Assembly (NCBI GenBank): GCA_016786725.1
Contig: JAEUVU010000007.1
Span: forward strand, 62,001-126,000
Length of the DNA: 64,000 bases
Source: Ferruginibacter sp.
GTDB lineage: Bacteria > Bacteroidota > Bacteroidia > Chitinophagales > Chitinophagaceae
Reading direction: 5' to 3'
The notes below the pieces were generated by a model, which was given only the letters and a program-made list of their open reading frames with translations, ran no database searches and was not told the origin of the DNA. Position numbers and translations under genes: made by a program. Shown here piece by piece: positions 53,494 through 63,032 of the stretch (positions within the stretch are counted from its first letter, which is position 1; each line of letters begins with the position of its first letter).

Positions 53494-56400
53494 ATGAGAC
53501 AAAAAAATTATTTCCTGGATAATTATTTTGTAAAAACCTGCTTAACTGTACTGCTATGTACCGGTAATCTTTGTTTTGCACAAACAATATCTATGGCTTC
53601 ATTAAAAGATATTCCCAATCTAAAACAAGCAGTGAGTCAGCGATATGTATTTACTGAAAATATAGGGCAATACGGTAAAATGCCGGAATCATATCCTGAA
53701 ATGGGTTTAATCAAATTTGGTTATGAAGGGTTCAATATGCCCGTGCTGTTTACACACAAAGGTCTAATTCACCTGCAAAGAAAGGTTGAAAAGCTATCTG
53801 AAAAAGAAGAAAAAAGACTGGAAAAGCTGGGAGTGCCGGAAGATATCCTTGAGAAGAAAAGAACGGTAACAGACAGGGTGATAACGATGGAATGGATAGG
53901 CATTAACCAAGATGTAAAAATTATTGCAGAAGATGTATCAACAGCATACCAGACTTACGGCCTGATCCCTCAAAAAGCCTTTGGTTACAAAAAAATGATT
54001 TATCAAAATGCGTATCCGGGTATAGATATCATTTATTCTTTTACAGAAAACAGTAAAGTTGGTTTTGAATACAGCCTGGCGGTAAAACCCGGAGCTGATG
54101 TTTCGGCCATTAAATTAAAATACGGCGGCGATATAAAATCTATCAGGACGGATGGAAAAGGAAACCTCGTTATCAGATCAGATATTGATGGTATTGTGAG
54201 TTCGGTGCCGGTAAGTTATTATGGTGATCAGTTATCAAAGCATATTACAGGCACAATAAAATCATCTTATAAATTAAGCGGAAAAGAAATTAGCTTTTCA
54301 TTTCCACAGGGTTTTGATAAGTCTAAACCATTGATCATTGACCCTTTTGTTAGCAGCACCACTGGCCTGAGCGGTATTAATAACGGCAAAGCCAAAGATG
54401 TGGATTTTGATTACGAAGGAAATATTTATGTTACCGGCGGCGGTGATGGCACTTCTTACAAATTATCCAAATACGACGCAGCCGGGGTTTTACAATGGAC
54501 CTTTAACGGTACTACCACCATACCGGCATGGCATTATGGTGATTATTATGGAGGTTTTGTTGTAGAAAAAAATACCGGCAAAGTTTACCTGGGGCAAGGA
54601 TTTAGTCCCGGTACAGGTTACCGGGTGGTACGTATCAGCAACAGCGGTTTGTATGATAATTATATTTCTGCAGGCAACACAGCATTTAATGAGAACTGGA
54701 AAATGTACTGGAGCTGCAATGGTGGTTCGCCACAGATATTGGTTGTTGGCGGCGGTACCAGTTCTAACTTAAACCTGGGTGTTTTAACGCCGCCGTCCAC
54801 TACCATCACGGCATTAAATATTACCAATGTGCCGGTATCCTGTTGCCAGGATATGGCCGATATGGTTTTTGATCCGGCCACCAATGATATCTATTCTATT
54901 TTTGCCTCGGCATTTGGAACACCTTCTATCAATAATAAAATTTTTAAAAATACAGCACCTTATAGCGGCGCTTCTATTGCATGGTCGGTACAATCCGGTT
55001 ATAATGTAATGGCCGAGGCCGGCAACCGGCCTTATATGGCCAATGTTGCGGCGGGATATAATGATAACTCAGCCAATATACTTGCTTTAAATCCATCTTA
55101 TTTATTTTACTGGGACGGAAAAAATTTAAAGGCATTTAATAAAGCAACAGGAGCCAATGCAGGCATTCCGTTATCAACCGCCAACACCGCATTGATGCAG
55201 GGCGGTATTATTGCCGATGCCTGTAACAATATTTTTGTAGGAGAGGGCAATGGTGTTATTAAGGTTTACAATTTTAACGGTACAACTTTCAGTGATGCAC
55301 CCGCCGATATTACCATACCTGGCTTTTCCGGCAAAGCGGTTTATGACCTGGCTTATGATGAATCAAGAAAATTAATTTATGCCAGCGGCGATGGTTTTGT
55401 TGGCGCTTTTGATGTAGCATCTTATTGCCCAACCACTACCTATACATTAACTGCAACTCCCAATTGTTTAACAGCCAGTGCAACAGTTACGATAAATCCG
55501 GCACCGCCGGGAGGATCTGTTATAACTTATAATCTTTACAACGGTACCACTTTAACAGCAACCAATACAACAGGTGTTTTTACGGGCTTAAGCCCAAACA
55601 TCACATACACAGTTATTGCAACTGTTAACCAGGCCTGCAGTGGTACGCAGGCCACAACAAGTTTTGTTATTCCAGGCCCAACAATCGGTATTACTTCTGT
55701 CAATACCACCTGCGGTGCAAGCACTGGCTCAATTACTGCAACCGGTTCGGGCACATCAGGCCCATATACCTATAGTATTGACGGAACAATTTTTTTTCCG
55801 TCAGGTAATTTTACAAACCTGGCCGCAGGCATTTATACGGTTACTGTTAAAGATGTAAATGGCTGCAGCAATACAGCAAGCGTAACACTTACCAACACCA
55901 ACGGGCCGCAATTATCTTTTACAAATACCAATGCCACCTGCGGCAGCAATACCGGCACTGTAACTGCCAATGCAACCGGCGGTACGTCGCCGTATCAATA
56001 CAGCATCAACAACGGTACTACTTATCAAACCAATAATTTTTTTACAGGCTTAACTGCGGGGCTTTATGCTTTGGTTGTAAAAGATGCAAACAATTGCATC
56101 AATTCAACCTTAGTTACCATCACCACATCGCCGGCCGTATTTATAACAGCCATTCCTGCTGCTGCAACCTGCGGCAGCAACAACGGAACCATCACTGCAT
56201 TTGGAAGCGGAGGTACTACGCCGTATCAATACAGCATCAATGGAAATATTTATCAGCCCAGCAATATTTTTAACGGAGTAACGCCGGGCACTTATACCGT
56301 GTATATAAAAGATGCAATTGGATGTGTGGCAACAACAGTGGTAACTGTTGCAAACTCGGCAGCTCCAACCGTTACTGCAACATCAACGGCGGCATTGTGT

Positions 56401-59400
56401 AACAATGTAAACGGAACCATTACCGCGACAGGCAGCGGTGGCATTGCTCCTTTGCAGTACAGCCGTGACGGGGTAACCTTTCAGGCCAGTAATGTATTTA
56501 CAGGTTTGGCTGCCGGCAATTATGTAATTACTGTAAAAGATGCAACCAGTTGTACCAACAACACAGCGGTAATTGTTTCAAGCACCGGTGGCCCCGTTGT
56601 TTCTGCATCATCAACGGCTTCAGGCTGTGCAGGCAATACAGGCACCATTACTATTACTGCAACCGGCACGCCAACTTTGCAATACAGCATCAACGGTGTA
56701 AATTTTGTTTTTACAAACACTTTCACGGCGCTGGCGCCGGGTAATTATATTGCGTATGCAAAAGATGGCGCCGGCTGTATAAGTGCGGTGGCTGTAACGG
56801 TTGATGCAATTTCAGGTCCTTCTTTAACGGCTACTGCCACTGCATCATCCTGTAATATAAATGATGGTACCATTACTGCTACAGCCAGCGGTGGTACTGC
56901 ACCATATACTTACAGTATTGACGGTGTTACTTACGGCGGTTCAAATAGTTTTACAGGATTAGCACCGGGCAATTACACTGTTTATGTAAAAGATGATAAC
57001 AACTGTATAAAAACAACAACAGTTACTGTTTTAAATGCAAGCGGCCTAACGTTAACTGTTAGTACCATTAATGCATCATGCAATAGCAATAACGGGCAGA
57101 TTACAGCAATGGCTGCCGGGGGCACAGCGCCACTGCAATACAGCATTGATGGTACCAATTACCAGCTAAGTAGTGTATTTACCGGTTTGGCAATTGGCAC
57201 CTACACGGTGTATGTAAAAGATGCGAATAACTGTATTGTAAGCAGACAGGCAATTGTGGCATCATCGGCTACGCTGTTATTATCGGTAACCGTAGTACTA
57301 CAGGCCACCTGCGGCAGCAGTAACGGCGCAATACAGGCAACAGGCAGCGGCGGTGTGGCGCCATTTACTTACAGCATAGATGGAACTACATACCAGGCAT
57401 CGGGATTATTTATTAATTTATCACCCAACACCTACACGGTTTATGTAAAAGATGCAACGGGTTGTATCGTAACCCAACCGGCCGTTATCACCAATACCGG
57501 TGCCGGGCCTGGTATTACAACATTTACTGTTCGAACCAGTGATGCCTATCCCTGCAATGATAATGTAGGAAAAATTGATCAGTTCAGGGTAAATGGGTCT
57601 AACTGCGGAACTTGTACATACAGTATTAATTTTGGTGCATTTTTGATAGGTAATGAAGCAATATGGAGTAACCTTGCTCCCGGAACTTATGCAATAACAG
57701 CTAAAACTGCTGCGGGATGCACCAAAACAATACTTGCTACCATAGGCATAGCAACCCTCTCAACGGCAACAGCGACAGTTACAGCATCTGACTGTAATTT
57801 AAGTAATGGAACAATCACCCTTACAGGTGTTGGGCCAAACACACCCTATCATGCAAGCATTACAGGAATAGGCGGACCATTTGTAGATTTTGATCCCACC
57901 CATACATTTACTGGTTTGGCGCCCGGCGTGTACGACATCATTATTGCAGATGATGAAGATTTTAACGGTCCCAATGACCCGGGCAATTGCCTGGATACGA
58001 TTCAGGTAATTGTACCTTCCGTCGGCGGGCCATCAATTGCCACTACAAAAACACCCGGTACCTGTGCCGGTTCCAACGGAACCATAACAGCAGTTGGTTC
58101 TGGCGGTGCAGGAGGCTATAGTTATAATATTAACGGAGGTGCTTACCAGGCCAGTGGCGTGTTTAATAATTTAGCGCCAGGTGTTTACATAACCGGTGTA
58201 ATGGATGCAAACGGATGTGTGACTTTTAAAAGAGATACACTTATTAATGGATCATCTCCCGCATTTACAACTGTTACAACGCAAACAACCTGCGGGTTAA
58301 ATAATGCAACAATAACAATTACAGCCAGCAGCGGAACAGCCCCATACGAATACAGCATTAACGGTACTACTTTTCAAGCCGGCAATATTTTTACAGGCCT
58401 TGCAACCGGCACTTACATGGTGTATGTAAAAGATGCCCTTGCCTGTTATGCAAATTCACCGGTAGTAATAACAGCCAAACCAAGGCCAACGGTTACCGCA
58501 TTTGCAGTAGCCGCAACCTGTAATAATAATGATGGGATTATTATAGCAACAGGAGCATCGGGCTCTGCTCCTTACACCTACAGCATTGACGGAACTGTTT
58601 TTCAAAGCAGCAATACATTTACAGGGTTGGCTGCAGGGTTTTATACAATAACTATTAAAGATGCCGGTAACTGCACTAACACAACGGGATTATCTGTTGC
58701 CAATTTGGGAGCACCCACTATTACTTCTACCCCGGTTGTAACAGCAAAATGTGGTAATGCAAATGGCAGCATAACAGTTAATGCAACCGGTGGTGGCGGC
58801 TCTTACCAATATGCCATTGATAACCTGCCTTACCAGGTAAGTAATCTTTTTTCCGGCTTATTGCCCGGCACTTACGTTGTGTTTGTAAAAGACATCAACG
58901 GGTGCATTGTAAGCAAACCTGTTTTGGTTGCCAATGTAAATGGACCGCAAACATTAACTGCAGCCATTTTACATGCAGCCTGCGGTTTGAATAATGGCAC
59001 TATTACAGCAACTGCATCGGGCGGCACAGCACCACTTCAATATTCAATTGACGGCACCACATATCAACCGGGTACTTTCTTTAGCGGTGTAATTGCAGGT
59101 GGCTACACTTTGTATGTACGGGATGCAAATCTTTGCATAAAAACACTGCCTGTTACTGTTTTGAACCTGGCAGGACCAACATTATCGGCAACTTCATCAC
59201 CGGCATCGTGTGGCCGCAGTGATGGAACCATTACTGCCACTGCAATTGGCGGCACCACAGCATTAACGTACAGCAAAGACGGCATCACCTACCAGGCCAG
59301 CAATATTTTTACCGGGCTTGCTGCAAACACTTACCGCATTTGGGTAAAAGATGCAAGAAACTGTAAGGATTCTGTAAACGTAACTGTAAATACCGCCGGC

Positions 59401-60537
59401 AGTTTCTCTGGCTTGTTAGCTGCAACTACAGGCGGGCTGCAGGTTTCTACAACGGCTGCTGTTGCGGCAACCGGCACCGATTATTTAGATACTTTGTGCA
59501 ACCTCATAGCCAGGGTTGTACCTTCGGGTGCATCGCCTGTAAGCGGATCAATCAGTAGCAAAGTTATTATTGATGCAACAATACAAACCTATAATGTGGA
59601 GCCTTATGTACAAAGGCATTTTGATATTGAGCCTGCAACCAATGCAGCTACAGCAACTGCTACGGTAACACTTTATTTCAGAGACCAGGAGTTTGTAGAG
59701 TTTAACCTGAACCGCAATGGTTTTCCTGCACTGCCTACCGTTGCAAATGGTGGCAATGCAGACCCCAACATTACCAACCTACGGGTAACGCAGTATCATG
59801 GCCTGCCCATCTTTCCGCATAATGCAGGCAATCCGGCACCGGGTTTTTACACCACTTCAAATGGGGTATTGATAGTACCGACACTTGTTAATTATAACAG
59901 CACATTTAATTATTGGGAAGTAACCATACCGGTAAATGGCTTCTCCGGATTTTACGTGCATACCAATCTTTTTGCGCCATTACCAATTGTACTTAATTAT
60001 TTTAACGGCACAAGGCATACTAATAAACATTTGCTGAACTGGAAGGTAACCTGTAATGCAACTCCTGCTGCAACACTTATATTAGAACGCAGTGTTGATG
60101 GGCAAAACTTTACCGGCATATACAGCATTACTGCCACCGCTTTACGCTGCAATCAACCTTTCGATCATACAGATGATAATCCATTGCCCGGTGTAAATTA
60201 TTACCGGTTAAAAATGATATCGGCTGATGGTAAAACAGATTACAGCAATACAGTTGCACTTACCAACAGCATGAAAGGATTTGACATTTTCAGTATTTCG
60301 CCAAACCCGGTAACAAATGGCAGTTTTAATCTTAATTTATTCAGCAACTCGGCTGCGGCTGTTGAAATTAAGATAACCGATATGCAGGGAAGGGTAGTGG
60401 AGCGCCAGACAAGAAATATAACTACAGGGCTTAATGATATTTATTGTAATGTAGAAAAGCTGGCAGCGGGAACCTATGCTATATCTGCAAATACGCCAAA
60501 GGATCAATCCAGGGTATTGCGGTTTGTAAAAGAATAA
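53494..60537 (+). CDS. Giant secreted adhesin with 16 SprB repeats
   Basis: 2,347 residues. A signal peptide ends near LCFAQ (about 29). Residues 50-290 resemble DUF7948 (YVFTENIGQYGKM, GLIPQKAFGYKKM). Residues 290-640 form a propeller-like region (VDFDYEGNIYVTGGGDGTSY). From about residue 735 to 1960, 16 SprB-type repeats of roughly 75-80 residues follow, each with CGSNNGTITA-like start, PYTYSIDG, FTGLAPGNY and VYVKDANNC, and mostly two cysteines. The C-terminus carries a type IX sorting domain (FDIFSISPNPVTNGSFN, AAGTYAISANTPKD). SprB-like proteins act in adhesion and gliding. The 268 bp before it hold no gene. Confidence 0.9.
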   Translation: MRQKNYFLDNYFVKTCLTVLLCTGNLCFAQTISMASLKDIPNLKQAVSQRYVFTENIGQYGKMPESYPEMGLIKFGYEGFNMPVLFTHKGLIHLQRKVEKLSEKEEKRLEKLGVPEDILEKKRTVTDRVITMEWIGINQDVKIIAEDVSTAYQTYGLIPQKAFGYKKMIYQNAYPGIDIIYSFTENSKVGFEYSLAVKPGADVSAIKLKYGGDIKSIRTDGKGNLVIRSDIDGIVSSVPVSYYGDQLSKHITGTIKSSYKLSGKEISFSFPQGFDKSKPLIIDPFVSSTTGLSGINNGKAKDVDFDYEGNIYVTGGGDGTSYKLSKYDAAGVLQWTFNGTTTIPAWHYGDYYGGFVVEKNTGKVYLGQGFSPGTGYRVVRISNSGLYDNYISAGNTAFNENWKMYWSCNGGSPQILVVGGGTSSNLNLGVLTPPSTTITALNITNVPVSCCQDMADMVFDPATNDIYSIFASAFGTPSINNKIFKNTAPYSGASIAWSVQSGYNVMAEAGNRPYMANVAAGYNDNSANILALNPSYLFYWDGKNLKAFNKATGANAGIPLSTANTALMQGGIIADACNNIFVGEGNGVIKVYNFNGTTFSDAPADITIPGFSGKAVYDLAYDESRKLIYASGDGFVGAFDVASYCPTTTYTLTATPNCLTASATVTINPAPPGGSVITYNLYNGTTLTATNTTGVFTGLSPNITYTVIATVNQACSGTQATTSFVIPGPTIGITSVNTTCGASTGSITATGSGTSGPYTYSIDGTIFFPSGNFTNLAAGIYTVTVKDVNGCSNTASVTLTNTNGPQLSFTNTNATCGSNTGTVTANATGGTSPYQYSINNGTTYQTNNFFTGLTAGLYALVVKDANNCINSTLVTITTSPAVFITAIPAAATCGSNNGTITAFGSGGTTPYQYSINGNIYQPSNIFNGVTPGTYTVYIKDAIGCVATTVVTVANSAAPTVTATSTAALCNNVNGTITATGSGGIAPLQYSRDGVTFQASNVFTGLAAGNYVITVKDATSCTNNTAVIVSSTGGPVVSASSTASGCAGNTGTITITATGTPTLQYSINGVNFVFTNTFTALAPGNYIAYAKDGAGCISAVAVTVDAISGPSLTATATASSCNINDGTITATASGGTAPYTYSIDGVTYGGSNSFTGLAPGNYTVYVKDDNNCIKTTTVTVLNASGLTLTVSTINASCNSNNGQITAMAAGGTAPLQYSIDGTNYQLSSVFTGLAIGTYTVYVKDANNCIVSRQAIVASSATLLLSVTVVLQATCGSSNGAIQATGSGGVAPFTYSIDGTTYQASGLFINLSPNTYTVYVKDATGCIVTQPAVITNTGAGPGITTFTVRTSDAYPCNDNVGKIDQFRVNGSNCGTCTYSINFGAFLIGNEAIWSNLAPGTYAITAKTAAGCTKTILATIGIATLSTATATVTASDCNLSNGTITLTGVGPNTPYHASITGIGGPFVDFDPTHTFTGLAPGVYDIIIADDEDFNGPNDPGNCLDTIQVIVPSVGGPSIATTKTPGTCAGSNGTITAVGSGGAGGYSYNINGGAYQASGVFNNLAPGVYITGVMDANGCVTFKRDTLINGSSPAFTTVTTQTTCGLNNATITITASSGTAPYEYSINGTTFQAGNIFTGLATGTYMVYVKDALACYANSPVVITAKPRPTVTAFAVAATCNNNDGIIIATGASGSAPYTYSIDGTVFQSSNTFTGLAAGFYTITIKDAGNCTNTTGLSVANLGAPTITSTPVVTAKCGNANGSITVNATGGGGSYQYAIDNLPYQVSNLFSGLLPGTYVVFVKDINGCIVSKPVLVANVNGPQTLTAAILHAACGLNNGTITATASGGTAPLQYSIDGTTYQPGTFFSGVIAGGYTLYVRDANLCIKTLPVTVLNLAGPTLSATSSPASCGRSDGTITATAIGGTTALTYSKDGITYQASNIFTGLAANTYRIWVKDARNCKDSVNVTVNTAGSFSGLLAATTGGLQVSTTAAVAATGTDYLDTLCNLIARVVPSGASPVSGSISSKVIIDATIQTYNVEPYVQRHFDIEPATNAATATATVTLYFRDQEFVEFNLNRNGFPALPTVANGGNADPNITNLRVTQYHGLPIFPHNAGNPAPGFYTTSNGVLIVPTLVNYNSTFNYWEVTIPVNGFSGFYVHTNLFAPLPIVLNYFNGTRHTNKHLLNWKVTCNATPAATLILERSVDGQNFTGIYSITATALRCNQPFDHTDDNPLPGVNYYRLKMISADGKTDYSNTVALTNSMKGFDIFSISPNPVTNGSFNLNLFSNSAAAVEIKITDMQGRVVERQTRNITTGLNDIYCNVEKLAAGTYAISANTPKDQSRVLRFVKE
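55690..59380 (+). repeat. SprB coding repeats
   Basis: Sixteen tandem coding units of about 225-250 bp. The first repeats start with CGASTGSITATG-like and CGSNTGTVTAN-like residues. Units 9 and 10 (PCNDNVGKIDQF and SDCNLSNGTITL) are the most diverged and longest. Copy number could vary by recombination. Confidence 0.9.
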
Positions 60538-60608
60538 AAAAGGGGCTGCAGATTAAATTTTGTACGGAGTTTTAGTGCAAAACGGTTATTTTTGCCATCC
60601 TAATTTAT

Positions 60609-60680
60609 GGCCCTGTAGTTCAATGGATAGAATAGAAGTTTCCTAAACTTTAGATACAAGTTCGATTCTTGTCGGGGCTA
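60609..60680 (+). tRNA. tRNA-Arg (anticodon CCT)
   Basis: A cloverleaf of 72 nt: acceptor GGCCCTG pairs with CGGGGCT (two G-U pairs) before discriminator A. The anticodon stem is GAAGT / ACTTT around loop TTCCTAA, anticodon CCT. The T arm is ACAAG-TTCGATT-CTTGT. CCA is not encoded. It reads AGG codons. Confidence 0.93.
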
Positions 60681-60685
60681 CTGTT

Positions 60686-60712
60686 AACCTTCCGCAATTG
60701 CGGAAGGTTTTT
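60686..60712 (+). terminator. Terminator after tRNA-Arg
   Basis: AACCTTCCGC / GCGGAAGGTT with an AATT loop and T tail starts 6 bp after the tRNA. Confidence 0.93.
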
Positions 60713-60855
60713 CATTTAAATGCCCCAGCAAACGGTACTTTAGAAAAAAATTCCATTGAATGGAAAAGATGATGCAGGCTAATCAGGTAAATAACTGGTT
60801 TTCAAAAACTTAACTTTTGGCATTGATTTGGCAAAACCGGCAGCAAATAATATTT

Positions 60856-61620
60856 ATGAAAACAGCATTACAAAAAAAGATTTTTATTGTTGATGATAAT
60901 GAAATGAACCGCCTGGTGGCCACCACTATTTTACAGGAGTACGGCGTGTTGCTTACAGAAGCGGCCAATGGCGAAGATGCAACCAGGCTTATGGGTGAAC
61001 AGCATTTTGACCTGGTGCTTATGGATATTCAGATGCCGGTAATGAACGGGCTTGATGCAACCAGGCACATCCGTAATGAACTTAAGTCTGCCGTGCCAGT
61101 AATTGCTTTAACCGCCAATGCTATCCGTGGCGAAAATGAAAAATGCTTTGCTGCCGGCATGAATGATTACCTGTCAAAACCTTTTGAAGAAAGCCAACTG
61201 ATAGAGATTATATCAAGGTGGATTGATACAAAGCCAGGAGTAAAAATCAAAGAAGCGGCCACAAGCGTAAACAACAATGGCACACCGTTATATAATCTTA
61301 CCAAATTGACAGACATTGCAAAAGGCAATGAAAATTTCATAACAAAAATGCTGCAGCTTTTTGTTGAGCAGGTTCCTGCCTCGGTTAAAGAGATGAAACA
61401 GGCATTGGCTGCATCTGATTTATCCACGGTTAAATCTATAGCACACCGCATTAAACCATCCATTGACAGCCTGGGTATTGATTGCATTAAAGAAGATATT
61501 CGTAATATTGAAATCAGGGCCGCAGCGTTGCTGGCAGACGGCCAACTGGAAAAACTAATCAGCAAACTGGATACTGTTGTAAGTGAAGTTGTGCTTGATG
61601 TTGAAAATAAAAACAAGTAG
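60856..61620 (+). CDS. Receiver-Hpt phosphorelay protein
   Basis: 254 residues from the ATG at 60856. The receiver (about 8-122) has DDNEMNRL, phospho-acceptor Asp in LVLMDIQMPVMNG and Lys in DYLSKPFEE. The C-terminal half is an Hpt domain with the phospho-His in SIAHRIKPSIDSLG. A REC-Hpt pair without kinase or output domain passes phosphate between other proteins. No partner is adjacent. Confidence 0.9.
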   Translation: MKTALQKKIFIVDDNEMNRLVATTILQEYGVLLTEAANGEDATRLMGEQHFDLVLMDIQMPVMNGLDATRHIRNELKSAVPVIALTANAIRGENEKCFAAGMNDYLSKPFEESQLIEIISRWIDTKPGVKIKEAATSVNNNGTPLYNLTKLTDIAKGNENFITKMLQLFVEQVPASVKEMKQALAASDLSTVKSIAHRIKPSIDSLGIDCIKEDIRNIEIRAAALLADGQLEKLISKLDTVVSEVVLDVENKNK

Positions 61621-61621
61621 T

Positions 61622-62116
61622 ATGAAACACGATAGAAAAGCATTTGATCAGGCAGCGGCATTGCTAAAGCAATTGAATTTCACAATGGTAAAGCAGGATC
61701 TGAACCGCCCTTGGGGCGGATTTTATGTAATTGATGAAACACAGGCTTCGGCTTTTGCCAATGCGTTTTTCCCTGAGGAAGATTTTGAAGCATTGAAGAT
61801 ATCAGAGAAACTAAGCCCTAAGATCTTAATGGTAGCTCCGCATAAAAGATTAAGCTGGCAATATCATCACCGCAGGGCGGAGATATGGAGATGCATTGAT
61901 GGCGAAGTGGCCGTAGCTACCAGCCACAGCGATGAAGAAGAAGAGCAACATGTTTTAAAAACAGGGTATAAAATAAAATTAGAGCAGGGGGAAAGGCATC
62001 GTTTGATAGGCCTGGATGACTGGGGAATTGTTGCAGAAATATGGCAGCATACCGATGCTGATAATCCATCCGATGAAGATGATATTGTGAGGCTGCAGGA
62101 TGATTTTGGAAGATAA
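61622..62116 (+). CDS. Cupin protein, mannose-6-phosphate isomerase type II-like
   Basis: 164 residues from the ATG at 61622, 1 bp after the previous stop. RPWGGFYVI and the metal-binding stretch LSWQYHHRRAEIWR are the signature of the type II mannose-6-phosphate isomerase/GDP-mannose pyrophosphorylase cupin. LEQGERHRL gives the third ligand region. The nucleotidyltransferase half is absent. It may isomerise a sugar phosphate, but a related cupin function is possible. Confidence 0.8.
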   Translation: MKHDRKAFDQAAALLKQLNFTMVKQDLNRPWGGFYVIDETQASAFANAFFPEEDFEALKISEKLSPKILMVAPHKRLSWQYHHRRAEIWRCIDGEVAVATSHSDEEEEQHVLKTGYKIKLEQGERHRLIGLDDWGIVAEIWQHTDADNPSDEDDIVRLQDDFGR

Positions 62117-62127
62117 ATGTGTATTAA

Positions 62128-62943
62128 ATGGACAAAAATTTTGATCCCTCAGATTTTGAAAAGCTAAAAAGCTATGTCATCAGCCTTAAAGTTGATAACA
62201 TACACAACCTGGCTGTATCTGCCCGGCAACAAAAAAGCGAACTTGATTCTTTAAAAAGAACAATCGGCAGTCAGCGGTTTTTCTTTGTGGTTGATCTTTC
62301 AACATTTGAAATAACGCACCAGGCTGGTATAGACCAATGGCTGGGCTATTCGGAAAAAGACTTCTCTTTAAAGCAATACTGGAAACTTGTTCACCCGGGT
62401 TTGCAAAAAACCGCCCACATCGTTTTTGTACAAATGATAGATATTTTGTGCAAAGGAAAATTCAGCCTGGAGTTTATGGTGCAACGCTACAGCAGCCTCA
62501 CGGCGCTTAAACATTATAACGGCGAATACCTGTTATTAAAAAGAACAGCATCGGTATTTCAATACGATAAAGAAAACCGGTTAACAGAATATCTGAACGA
62601 GTTTACGATTGTAGGCAGGTATAATGGAGAGCCGCTTTCGCCTGTCTTTTTTACAGATAAGGGAAAGCCTGAAGAAGAAAGGGGTAAGATTGTGATGGAA
62701 CAGGTGCTTCAGAAATTTTTAGGGCTTAAAATATTTTCAGTAAATGAATTTCACGTTGCCCGTTTGCTGGCTTATGAAACTGCCATAACACAAAAAAGAA
62801 TTGCTGAGATACTCAGCAAATCTCCCAACACAATAGATACATATTGCAAACGGTTTTTGAATAAAGCAAGAAGCTGTTTTCATCACGAATTTTCATCTGC
62901 AGTTGAAGCTGCTATTTACCTGAAAAAGAACGGCTTGTTGTAG
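62128..62943 (+). CDS. PAS-like sensor with C-terminal HTH regulator
   Basis: 271 residues. The N-terminal helical and PAS-like region (FFFVVDLSTFEITHQAG, DQWLGYSEKDFSLKQYW) is followed by a second alpha/beta part (about 100-180). The last 65 residues are an HTH (LAYETAITQKRIAEILSKSPNTIDTYCKRF), close to LuxR-type. It probably regulates transcription in response to a bound ligand. It starts 11 bp after the cupin gene. Confidence 0.8.
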   Translation: MDKNFDPSDFEKLKSYVISLKVDNIHNLAVSARQQKSELDSLKRTIGSQRFFFVVDLSTFEITHQAGIDQWLGYSEKDFSLKQYWKLVHPGLQKTAHIVFVQMIDILCKGKFSLEFMVQRYSSLTALKHYNGEYLLLKRTASVFQYDKENRLTEYLNEFTIVGRYNGEPLSPVFFTDKGKPEEERGKIVMEQVLQKFLGLKIFSVNEFHVARLLAYETAITQKRIAEILSKSPNTIDTYCKRFLNKARSCFHHEFSSAVEAAIYLKKNGLL

Positions 62944-63032
62944 AACCCACAGAATTTCCCGGGTAATTAATATTATTTGTTTGAGTAATAAGGATTGTGC
63001 AGCTACATTTGTACCATACTTATTCAAGCTGC

